19,371 nucleotides of DNA from Isohypsibius dastychi (Eukaryota; Tardigrada; Eutardigrada; Parachela; Isohypsibiidae). Position numbers and translations under genes: made by a program. The notes below the pieces were generated by a model. It searched no databases. It was not told the origin of the DNA and saw only the letters and a list, made by a program, of their open reading frames with translations. The stretch is taken from NCBI GenBank assembly GCA_034696485.1, contig JAQIWT010000484.1:1-19371 (forward strand). Reading direction: 5' to 3'. Shown here piece after piece: positions 1 to 8,555 of the stretch (positions are counted from its first letter, which is position 1; each line of letters opens with the position of its first letter).

Positions 1-126
1 CAGAAAGATATGCAGAGAAGGCTGAATGCAAAGAAAACGGCTTTTGTTCAACAGTTTCTGAAGAATAGAATGGATGACGAGCCGGTTATACCTAAGAATA
101 TTTATACCTTCCCTGTTGTATTTTGA
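1..126 (+). CDS. OCRL: OCRL/INPP5B-type inositol polyphosphate 5-phosphatase, C-terminal 41 codons (unit 1)
   Basis: The window opens in frame inside a coding exon that runs to TGA at 124-126. Its 41 residues match the C-terminus of the OCRL-type gene at 11471-11596 at 37 of 41 positions. The DNA differs at about 12 of 126 bases, counted by eye. In the full protein this is the last part of the inactive RhoGAP-like domain, which in OCRL/INPP5B follows a 5-phosphatase domain and an ASH domain and binds Rab, Rac/Cdc42 and endocytic adaptors. Only the 3' end is visible, so whether this copy is intact upstream is unknown. The same gene order follows in both copies (OCRL, gene A, gene B), which marks this as the edge of a tandemly duplicated segment. 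Assignment rests on the paralog, which carries the diagnostic motifs. Confidence 0.85.
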   Translation, partial: QKDMQRRLNAKKTAFVQQFLKNRMDDEPVIPKNIYTFPVVF

Positions 127-627
127 CGTTGGTGTTTAGAAGCTCTGGGCGCTTTGTGTTACTCGTCATTTGTCTCGATTTAAACGGAAACTACTATGAT
201 ATGTATCCGACAACCAACCTTGTGAAGTGACTCTTGGTTTCTTCGGTCTTAAGCGACCAGCGTTCCTATTCCACCCAAAAACGCTTGGTCACCAAACTTC
301 CGGTCGGATGCTTCGCTACTGAAGTCTTATGTCCATTAGAACTACCGCTCGTACATCTCATTTCCGAAAATATTTCATTTAAACTTTTAAGCGAATGGGG
401 CAAGCCGACATTTCTCTCTCAGATCAAATCTCTCTGACGAAAAACCCTTCTTCGCAAAAAATGGGAAGTTGAAAGTGGTGGTTGTGGGGGGTGGCCGGCT
501 TTCGCGAGGCTTACGCTTGCACCATCATACGCTGTGCTTTATTTCTATTGCGAGCAGATGAGCGACTGTTGTTTCGTTAATCACTATCCTGTTTCATATT
601 TCCCCTTTCAATATTATCACTGCTCAT
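127..627 (+). other. 3' flank of OCRL copy 1 and 5' flank of gene A copy 1
   Basis: No open frame here resembles a protein. The stretch corresponds in position to 11597-12082 in unit 2. The two are only weakly alike, except for one 21-nt identical block near the gene A start (499-519). It should hold the OCRL 3' UTR and the gene A promoter and 5' UTR. I see no AATAAA on the plus strand and no clear TATA box. Confidence 0.6.
499..519 (+). promoter_or_regulatory. 21-nt block conserved upstream of both gene A copies (unit 1)
   Basis: The core TTTCGCGAGGCTTACGCTTG, plus one preceding C, is identical here and at 11958-11978. It ends 108 nt before the gene A copy 1 ATG and 104 nt before the copy 2 ATG. 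The surrounding DNA has diverged strongly, so an identical block at the same spacing suggests constraint: a promoter element, a 5' UTR element or a trans-splice region. Function is inferred from conservation only. Confidence 0.5.
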
Positions 628-1664
628 ATGGCTGCAGATTATCCCTGTCTTTTTCTTCTCTGTATCGGTGGATTCATCTTGCTTGCTGGCACCTTGTTTT
701 ATCTCTGGCCACTGCAAAACGGGAAGACCAAGGTAAATAATAAACTGTCTTTTTTATGATCGTTGAGCTTTGAGAGTTGACTTCCAGGCAAATGGCATCC
801 AGAACGCTCCGAAGCAAAGGCATAGAGGGCCCTTCCATCGTCGAAATCTCTCAAAAAAAAGAGCCAAAGAAGCAGAAGTTATGAAGTCCGCGAATTCATC
901 CGAGGAAGAAACTGACATCACTGCACCGCCACCCCCGAAAGAAGCTACCTTGCAGTTGCCTGACGCTGTCGGCTCGAACAATCAGGATTCAGCTCAACGG
1001 CGAGGAACTGCTGACGTCCAAGAATACTCATTGAACCCAAGTCCGAAAAGAAGCCATGCCTTAACCGAACTGAAACGCGGGAGCAAATTCTCTGACGGTG
1101 GCCAACCCGGTATATCGGAAGAGAATCAGCCACCAAACCGAGTCCGTCCAGTGGAAAAGACTCCTGGTGATCTCGTACTTCCGGTCGGAGCAGAAGCTTT
1201 GGTCGCGCCGCTGACGTCATTCTTGGAAAAGGAGGAGCATCATGCTGTTGAAGGACGGCCATTAGACCTTGCTCCGGAAAACAGAGTTGCCCACAAATCT
1301 GAAATGAAGTCTGCCTGCAAGTCTGCTGATGTCAGTGAACCCGATGAAATTACATCGAACTCGCCACCAAACCGAATACATGCGGTAGAAGGTGATATGG
1401 GACTTCCGGTCGTAGATGGAAGGGAAGTCATGGTGCCGCTGACATCATCCTCAAAAACGGCTCGACAACAACAGCGTAGTAAGTACAGGAATTCTTGTCA
1501 GTCTGTCTGTGCCCCCCCCCCCCCCTACGAGACCTTGGTCTTACCTTCGGGTCATCACTATAAACAGACCAATATTTTACGGATCGGCTCGTCGTTCACT
1601 GCTTTTAGAGCGCGCGAAATCAGCGGTCCTTAGGTTGGCGAAATTCTAAAGTGTTAAGTATACT

Positions 1665-1947
1665 AGAAAAGACCTGCAAGTTGGACACTTATGGGACGCC
1701 GTAGATTAACATGTGCACATGACTTGACCGCGCCGTCAAGATAGCCGCCCTGATTCTCTTTCATCAAAGAACACCGTTTCACAGCCACGTGATAGCTACA
1801 CGTCACGATCAACAACAAATCCTTCAGAGCACCAATCGTTTTCTTTGATGAAAGAGAATCAGGGCGGCTATCTTGACGGTGCGGTCAAGTCATGTGCACA
1901 TGTTAATCTACGGCGTCCCATAAGTGTCCAACTTGCAGGTCTTTTCT
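1665..1947. mobile_element. Foldback (inverted-repeat) element in intron 2 of gene A copy 1
   Basis: Arms of 106 nt at 1665-1770 and 1842-1947 are reverse complements with one mismatch that I can find, separated by a 71-nt loop. Both outer ends read AGAAAAGACCTGCAAG. There is no coding capacity. The near-perfect arms mean recent insertion or conversion between arms. Flanks AGTATA (left) and AGTGTA (right) could be a degraded target-site duplication, but this is weak. It looks like a non-autonomous MITE of unknown superfamily. Confidence 0.85.
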
Positions 1948-2111
1948 GGTAGTGTAAATTGGCTCATTTGCCATTGGATGGCGTGTCCGGCTAATCAAAA
2001 TGCTTATATCCTGTAAACTCCGCCCCCTTCAAAACAAAAAACTTTCACAAAAGGTTTAAAGGTTTTTGTACGCTACGTCACTTGACGTACGATACGCTAC
2101 ATTACGTACGA

Positions 2112-2486
2112 CAGTGGTGTGCCGAGGTTCAAAACTTCGGGAGGCTGAATTCATTTTTTCAGTTTTTCGCTACGCACTAGTCCAGCCGAGAGACTGAGTT
2201 TTGGGCTAGGGGGTGACCTTTAGAGGGGGGAATATTAGGTGGTCCGGGGGTTCCGGGGGTGTCTAAAAGGGTCAAAAACACGAAAAATAACGTTAAAAAG
2301 CGGATTTTTCGGTATTTTAGATTCGGGGATTCGAAAAACGAGCAAAAATCAATGAAATTATCCGGGAGGCTTGATTCGAGAGGCTTTCAAAATTATTCAG
2401 GAGGCATATTCGAGAGGCTGGCAAAAATATTCGGGAGGCTGAAGCCCCAAAGCCCCTCACCCCCCCCCCCCCCCGGCACACACTTG
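2112..2486. mobile_element. hAT-like non-autonomous element (MITE), 375 bp
   Basis: The element is flanked by an identical 8-bp repeat ACGTACGA at 2104-2111 and 2487-2494, the target-site duplication length of hAT transposons. Its ends are CAGTGGTGTGCCG and, on the other strand, CAAGTGTGTGCCG, which fit the CAGTG/GGCAC style of hAT termini. A run of 15 C (2460-2474) lies just inside the right end. The GGGAGGCT motif recurs internally. There is no transposase; the open frame at 2259-2531 is low-complexity and starts inside the element. The host DNA is itself ACGTACGA-rich, so the duplication could in principle be fortuitous. Confidence 0.75.
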
Positions 2487-2833
2487 ACGTACGATGAGCT
2501 ACATTTCGTACGACACACTACGGTACGTTAAATACATTACGTACTACGGTAGTGACGTCATGGCCGGAAGTGGTATTGTGACTAAAAATAACGTTTTGAT
2601 GGGAAAAAACGTCATTCCCGCCGGAAGTGACGGCGAATCCGGATGTAGGAGCGATCACGGATATAACCACGAACCTGAAATCTACATACTCTAAGCTACG
2701 CCTAGCACGGTGCGCTACATCACGTACGATATTTTGCCTATAGTAAATTTACGTACTCTAGGCTACGTCACGTACAACACGCTACGTTACGTACGATACG
2801 TTACGTCACTTATTGTCGTGCATTTAAACAGGT

Positions 2834-3041
2834 ACTGCGGTTCGAGGTTTATAGGGACAGTAGTATGACGTCACAACCCTATCCAGTTGGTTAGTACAAG
2901 CACCAATGAAAACTGAGCTTTCTGTTGGCCAGTCCGTGATTTCACCTCTTCCAATGGTTATATCGCAACCTAATTCCATTGCTCAGTTCGATGTAAACAA
3001 CTGACGTCAGCCGACTGCCCACCAAATTATCGAACCGCAGT
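2834..3041. mobile_element. Small inverted-repeat element, about 208 bp
   Basis: The 12-nt ends ACTGCGGTTCGA (2834-2845) and TCGAACCGCAGT (3030-3041) are perfect inverted repeats. GACGTCA lies inside both ends (near 2868 and 3003). No coding sequence is present. I could not define a clear target-site duplication, so the superfamily is open and the boundary is approximate. Confidence 0.5.
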
Positions 3042-3306
3042 TTCGGTACGCAGTATCGGCTTACTCATATCTATTTAATTATATTTCCTTTAGCTCTATG
3101 CAACAAAAAAATTCAGCAAAGAAAAAAAGAACTGAAATTTCTATCGTTTTGAAGATCCTTAGTGATCTTCTTATTTTTAACTTGGTTAGGAACATACCTT
3201 TTGAAATGCACGATATACGCATCTTCACGTACGGTAGGCCACGTCACGTACAATACGTTACATGACGTTCGATGCGACACGCACGCTACGCTACGTCATT
3301 TATGGT

Positions 3307-3323
3307 GGGGGGGGGGGGGGGGG
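3307..3323 (+). repeat. Poly-G tract, 17 nt
   Basis: G17 at the edge of the last TACG-rich cluster in intron 2 of gene A copy 1. Similar C tracts lie at 1512-1525 (C14), 2460-2474 (C15), 6430-6447 (C11-T-C6) and at the window end. Tract lengths are likely to be unreliable in assembly. Confidence 0.9.
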
Positions 3324-4278
3324 ACAGGATATTTACGTAATAAATACAGCAAATTTTAAAATATTGGTCTAGAATATTTGAGCCGAAATCCAAGATAATC
3401 CCAGATATTTATTACTGACCATTTGAATGTTCATTCCTGTTAACTTCCTATATATATTTTAGATGAACTCGATTCTACTAAAAGGGCCAACAAGCTACTC
3501 CAGTCCAGTCTGGTTGCACGAAACTTGCAGAGCGACAGCATACGGACCAGGCTGATAAGTTGCGTAGCCATTCAGAATATGAGACTTGTGCTCGAAACAG
3601 TGGAAAAAACTATCGGAGTTGAAAAGTCTATGGAAAACGGAAAGTCCCGCTTTGATGCTTGGAAAGACGCGCTCCGAGTGAACGCTGCGTTCTCAAGGTC
3701 GCCAGAAATCGGCGTTCTCTTGGCGCAGAATAAAGCATACGGTCCGAACAAGCTTCCCAATCTTGCGACGTTCACGTTCCAGTTCCTGAATGAATGAGCG
3801 GATGCATGTTTTCGAGTAAGTATTATGTGGTTGCACAGTATGTGGAACATTATTATTTCATAGTGAGCGGACGCTGGGCAGCGGCTTTTCTATATTTGGC
3901 GGACTACGAATCTATTCTCGATATTCTTTTATCTACAGATACCCGTTTCGCGTTGCAAATGCTGACGCGCTCCTGAAAAACGTTTTCGGGGATGACGAAG
4001 CTTTTGAATTCGTCAAAATGATGTCAAAGACACTTCATCAGTATTCCGCGAAAAAGATGATCCCGGACTCGTTCAAATTTTGTAACGCGGATCAGGTGGA
4101 TAACCAACACTGGCCACAACCCGATGAGGACTTCTACCAGTGGCGTTAGCGGATCCTCTTCTTTCGCTGTTACCTTCTTGTGGCATTTATTGAGGCAACC
4201 ATTAGTTAGTGCATGCACCGGTTGGATACGGATGTTTTGTTGGTCAAGAATCTTCCGGACTGTGTTATACGCGTGAAG

Positions 4279-4284
4279 TTTATT
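4279..4284 (-). promoter_or_regulatory. Candidate polyadenylation signal of gene B copy 1
   Basis: TTTATT on the plus strand is AATAAA on the minus strand, about 145 nt past the gene B copy 1 stop. A second AATAAA lies at 4186-4191. Both fall inside the 3' flank of the convergent gene A, so the two 3' UTRs probably overlap. Confidence 0.4.
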
Positions 4285-4426
4285 CCATTTTACATCATAC
4301 AACCGAGCATGAAATATGCAGGAAGGAATGTTATGAAAATCCTGGCATACCTGCACAAGAAACGCGAGCACAAGTTACCGTAAATCCCGAACTAATATAG
4401 TACTAATATAGTACCACAAACATATT

Positions 4427-6338
4427 TCAATAAACGACGTAGATAAACCCAAGGAAGTCACAGAGATTCTGCAAGAACATAATTGCCGATTCATCTTGCT
4501 CCAACAGCTCGGTATAGATGACTACGTGAGACTGCTCAGCCACCAAGTTGCGCTTCAGTTTGCCCTTATTGCGCTTTGAAAAATCGAAGATCTTTTCGGC
4601 TATCTCGGGAATTCGGTGAGCAGGAAAACGTTTTCTCGACAAACTTCCGGCCAGGCTACGATCAAATTCCAAGAGGGTTTTCATCTCGGCACCAACACTT
4701 TGTGGTTCCATAGCGGGACCGAGAAAGTGCAGCTTCTGCTTCAGCGCAGACATAAATGTCATCTGACGGTTCTGGAGTTGTAAAAGGAAAACTTTAGTGC
4801 GAATCGTAGCGACAGATCTTTCCAGCTGTGCAGCCGCACCCTCCAGGAATGTATCGTAAGCCACTTTTTCCGATACGTCGCGATTTATGGATTTGGACAA
4901 GATGGAACACAACTCCATAATCCTTGGCAGTTTCGAGGCAATCCCAACATTCTTATTTTCCAACTGCTTCTTCACGCACACCAACTCAGCTTCCGCATAA
5001 GAAGTATCCCAATATTCAAATTCATGATCCAAATAGACGCTTCCGGCTAGAACAGGCTTATCTGAAAAAGGGTAATTTGAGACTTCCGGGAAAACAATGG
5101 CCATACAACAATACTTTTCATCGTACATTGTTTGTTATCACCTCATCTCACTAAATAATGTACCAGTGGAAAGAAAATTTCAAGCAGAATTTAAAGAAGT
5201 CGATTTGAGTTCGATCTGGTTTGCTACTGCTTCATAAAAGTAAATTCCTTGTTAAAAAGTTCGTTCGATCACAGTCGTTGTTCTAAATTTCGTTTTAAAT
5301 TCTACTTTGGCAAAAAATTTCTTGCACTACAAAATACAAGGTGGAAAACTTTACCTGGCCAAATCCGAGCAACCTTCTTGCCGAAAAGACGATCATCCTC
5401 AAAACAAAACTTATCATTTACTGATGCTGCCTTTGTATTCATTCCCCACTCTTTCTGGAGATCATATCTTCCGAAGCTCGCACAAATGTCATAATGGAAA
5501 CATAGAGATCCCACAATAAGCGCTTCTTCCGACGAGAATTCATCCAGATCAACATTGACAGTTGGTCGCCGAAAACCTTTTAGTTGGTCCACCTTCCCGG
5601 GTACTTTTTAACACAAACTGATACAAGCCAGCCTGGAATATCATCGACCGGAATTCCTGTCAAGCGCAGTACGCTGGCTAAATTCTGATCAGCAAGAAGA
5701 GTCTCCTCCCAAAAGACTACATCCATATCAGCCGGGTTCATCTTGACGGATAAATTGCGATCTTCCAAAACCTCCATCAACAAACCTTCGAGGGTTAGAC
5801 GTCCTTCCAGGTGCCATAATTGTGAATTGAGACGGCGGAACTCCTGCCATAGACTGCTGATCTTTTCTTGGTCACATTCAATCATATCAATGAAAGTTTC
5901 CCGGGAACTTTGGCCTCGCTCTTGTTCATTTCGAATGGCGGCCAAGAAAACCTTAACGCTGGATAAGAGCAGCTCACTTTTGCCTCCAGATTTTCCAATG
6001 AAAACATCAAGGCCACGTAATAGCGCATTTAATTCGTCCTTTAAACGCGGAAAATCTCCGGAGTCAACGTCGTTCTGGAGAACATGATCTGCAAAAATTG
6101 GGGGCGTTTAATTTTACTCACTAAAACAAGAACAAGCACGATAAAGATAGAGTGTCTTACGAATGGAATCCACAAACGCCAGAGTCTCATGTGAGACGTC
6201 TCTCCCAGAATCTCCGGAACAGCCATTCGTTTCCTTGTCAGACTGCATACTAGTTCCAATACTAGCCTCATTGCTGTTCATTTGTAACGGCTGAATGCCG
6301 GGAAACAAACGACAAAGAAGGGTTTTTATGGCGAACAT
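4427..6338 (-). pseudogene. Gene B copy 1: soluble protein of unknown family, broken by a 1-nt deletion
   Basis: I do not recognise the family. Exons by comparison with the intact copy are 6338-6161, 6088-5355 and 5061-4427, with GT-AG introns of 72 and 293 nt. The start at 6336-6338 (MFAIK) is chosen because copy 2 begins MYAIK at the same place; an in-frame ATG 24 nt upstream is absent from copy 2. Exon 2 carries a conserved LWHLEGRLTLEGLLME block. Exon 2 is 734 nt against 735 in copy 2, and the difference maps to an A run read on the minus strand (T5 at 5605-5609, T6 at 18568-18573). This shifts the frame after the GWLVSVC block and ends the reading at 5580. Downstream coding is otherwise intact in the other frame, so the break is recent or is a homopolymer error. 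The gene converges on gene A copy 1. Confidence 0.75.
4429..4434 (+). promoter_or_regulatory. Candidate polyadenylation signal of gene A copy 1
   Basis: AATAAA about 280 nt after the gene A copy 1 terminal codon. It overlaps the stop codon of the convergent gene B copy 1 (4427-4429). It is the first plus-strand AATAAA in this flank that I found. Confidence 0.4.
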
Positions 6339-6738
6339 TTTTCGATTGCATGCAATTTGCAAAACGGAAAACTCGATTGTTTTGGATCACAAGCAGTGGT
6401 AGATCTCACCATTTTGTTGCGAAGGTTGACCCCCCCCCCCTCCCCCCTGATGAGATACCTTCTACCGTGCTCTGTGGGTCAGACGTTTTTCGGCTTCCTG
6501 TGTCCATCTAGATTCATTTTGCGAAGGTAAGGGTGGAAAAATATCAGGGAATAAGACAGCTCATTTATTCCGCCTGCAGCCCACATCGTGAACTGAATGA
6601 CAACCGGAATATCGCAAATACATACCTGACACATGCAAGCCTTAAGGCAACTATATGTAACGGTAAGAAGCTGCATCTTGTATTTTGGCGCTACATCTTT
6701 TCTAAATTGGTTACGGACACGTGTTGTTTCATCTGTAG
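6339..6738. other. 5' flank of gene B copy 1 with poly-C tract
   Basis: No gene is recognised. The sequence from 6339 to about 6440 is similar to 19290-19371 upstream of gene B copy 2, and both reach a poly-C tract (6430-6447 here). This is presumably the gene B promoter. The rest leads into the GT31-like fragment on the plus strand. Confidence 0.5.
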
Positions 6739-7461
6739 CCAGAATATCCAAAAATAAGCTCAGAATAATTTCGCTGTTTATCCTTTTCTCTGTTTTTTCA
6801 TCAATTGGAGGTTTCCGGTGTGTCCATGAGATGCGTTTTCCCTTCCGCCGTCGCTGTTGAAGACCATTTCTAATCTTTGGCGGTTTTCTATTGTATTCAG
6901 CCTTCCAGCTGTCTTATTTCTCGGTTATTCCAGAAGAGTATCCTCCTCGTGGTTTTTCAAAACATGCCAGAATCTATGATCTGCAATGTGCGAAGGAGCA
7001 ATCTGATACCTATTCGGAAAGTTATTTCAATAACATCGACCGAGCCATTGATTTTGCAAAATATTTTAAAAGTGATTTTCTAAAGTCAAATATCATATCA
7101 CTTTGCCATCAACACATCACCGCCGAATTTTCTCGCCCGGCGGGCAATTCGAGCCTCCTGGAAAGGTCACCTGGATAATTCAAACTTGTCGGATTCATTG
7201 AACATTCCAACTTCGGTCTTGTTTTACATGGGACAAACCGGGGATCCGAAAATCGCCCGACAAATTCAGAAAGAAATTGAACTACATGGCGATGATATTG
7301 TGATCATCAGTTTCTGTGACGATTATGTGAGTCTCCCCTCGAAAACCTACAATATCATGAAGTTTGTGCAGAAGCAGATGGGGGAATCTTCGGAGTATGT
7401 CATCAAAATAGACGATGATGTTTTGCCGAATCTGCCGATCTTCTTTGATTGCTTTCCGAAG
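6739..7461 (+). pseudogene. GT31 (beta-1,3-galactosyltransferase-like) gene fragment, 5' part only
   Basis: Exons 6739-6810 and 6934-7461 join in phase across a 123-nt GT-AG intron. The first encodes a short basic tail and a transmembrane helix (IISLFILFSVFSSIG), as in type II Golgi glycosyltransferases. The second encodes a stem region and then GT31 landmarks: SPPNFLARRAIRASW, VLFYMGQTGD, an SLPSKTYNIMKF block in the place of the family NLTxKT motif, and the metal-binding IDDDVLPN. The frame shifts by one base between the stem and the catalytic start (about 7083-7100). After a donor at 7462 I find none of the C-terminal third of the family, including the EDV-type motif. No start codon is evident for the first exon. 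This is most likely a truncated, decaying copy. A real gene with undetected exons is less likely. Confidence 0.6.
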
Positions 7462-8164
7462 GTATGCGTGAAAAATTGCGTGAAAAAACATGTCAGATCA
7501 AACCGGTTTTATTCGCATACAGACCAAGAAATCTGCAGCTTTTATGTCCCTATGTCCGAAACGTTTTGAGATCTGTATGATTAGATCCGTATGATCGCGA
7601 CCTCCATCCAGGGGCTGTTCTTCGCCGTCGAAGTCAAAACTACGATAACAAGAAAAATTGCAAATATTGTAAAAACCGGAACTGATACAAAATTTGGGTG
7701 GGTTTACCTGCTTGTTTTTGACGCCGAAGTCCAATTTTCTGCGATTCTAAATCAAAAATGATCTGGCAATCAAATGTTTAAAACATCACGTTTATCCTAA
7801 CGTAAATATCTGAGCTATCACTATACATTTCTGGCTCAAAAGGAGAAAAAAGATACATCTTGAAATCTGCCATACCGGCTTTTTCATCGGGTCGGAGCGC
7901 CAATTCATTTTGTCAACGAATTGGGCTCCTTCAGTTGGACTGATGCACTTTTTGCTCTGAGCGCTCCGTTGATTTTGAGGCAGTTGTTTCGTAAAGATTG
8001 AGTTTTGCGGAAAGTTGCATCCAAGTAACAACGTATTGTCTTTTTCCTCTCCGGGTAATGGTGAAAGTAAAGATTTCATTAAAACTCAGTGTCTGATTTT
8101 AGACAAAGTAACTTTTGTCTTTTAAATTTTTGAAATCGGATGGTTGCTTAATTTTTTAGGGCAA

Positions 8165-8181
8165 AGAGCCGAAAAGGCTCT
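8165..8181 (+). repeat. 17-nt hairpin, first of two identical copies
   Basis: AGAGCCGAAAAGGCTCT forms a 6-bp stem with a five-base loop (GAAAA). The identical sequence recurs in the same orientation at 8496-8512. Flanks differ apart from one or two bases. The arrangement of stem and loop is not that of the histone mRNA 3' stem-loop. Confidence 0.6.
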
Positions 8182-8495
8182 GTAACATTTGGTCTTGCGT
8201 AAACTGCAATTACTTGGCATTGAAATTTATTGAAACAAAACCTGAAAAGTACATTTTGTTCAGAATCCAATTTTCTTCTCGATTATAGCGTTTTTAATAT
8301 TTCTTGCGCAAAACGGCACCAACAAAGGCGATTCAAAAACAGGCGATCGATTGTTGACGATCAGAGGTTTATTTCGGGCAACTGACCATCGCTTGAAGAG
8401 GACAGACCAAGCAACGGGTTGGGCACTGGCTCTCAATCGCTTTTTATATGACTGCCTATTGGAGGGCGCTTTTTATTGAACCAGTAAGACCAGGT

Positions 8496-8512
8496 AGAGC
8501 CGAAAAGGCTCT
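8496..8512 (+). repeat. 17-nt hairpin, second of two identical copies
   Basis: Identical to 8165-8181 and 331 nt downstream of it. The pair could bound or belong to a non-coding RNA or a short mobile element; the sequence alone does not decide. Confidence 0.6.
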
Positions 8513-8555
8513 GGTTAGTCACAATCGGTCAAGATATCACTCAGTTACTGAAGAG

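Larger units (their letters stand above)
2065..3300. repeat. TACG-rich degenerate repeat tracts in intron 2 of gene A copy 1
   Basis: Four clusters (about 2068-2111, 2487-2556, 2695-2812 and 3224-3300) are built from variants of CTACGTCACGTACGATACG. Units vary in length and are not in strict register, so this is a degenerate minisatellite rather than a clean array. The first two clusters were one tract that the element at 2112-2486 split. The motif occurs nowhere else in the window at this density. Confidence 0.65.
628..4149 (+). pseudogene. Gene A copy 1: membrane-anchored protein, broken by a 4-nt frameshift
   Basis: I do not recognise the family. Comparison with the intact copy at 12083-13348 gives exons 628-732, 788-1478, 3463-3815 and 3939-4149, all with GT-AG junctions in matching phase. 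Exon 1 encodes 35 residues with one hydrophobic helix at about residues 8-27, which looks like a signal anchor. Exon 2 is low-complexity with a basic cluster (SKKRAK) and carries an internal duplication of about 78 codons absent from copy 2. Exons 3-4 encode the conserved C-terminal domain, ending near WPQP and YQW. A tandem TGAA duplication (3787-3790 and 3791-3794) shifts the frame and gives TGA at 3795-3797. The predicted product is 376 residues and lacks about the last 75. Without the four extra bases the exons sum to 452 codons. The 3816-3938 intron is missing from copy 2. A sequencing error at the repeat is an alternative. Confidence 0.75.

Noticed and set aside
1665-1947. CRISPR-like or rho-independent terminator structure
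   Set aside because: It is a single long inverted repeat within an intron of a split gene. The setting is eukaryotic and there are no spaced direct repeats.
2259-2531. 90-codon open frame as a gene
   Set aside because: It starts inside the hAT-like element, runs through its poly-C tract and out into TACG repeats, and has low-complexity composition.
6430-6447. hAT-type element end at the poly-C tract upstream of gene B copy 1
   Set aside because: A CAGTGGT sequence lies upstream of the tract, but no inverted terminus or 8-bp duplication follows, and gene B copy 2 shares the tract.
7792-8079. Minus-strand 95-codon open frame as a gene
   Set aside because: It has no recognised motif, no paralog in the window and no supporting splice structure.
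8165-8181. Histone mRNA 3' stem-loop
   Set aside because: The stem order and the loop are wrong on both strands (AGAGCC-GAAAA-GGCTCT), and no histone coding sequence lies nearby.
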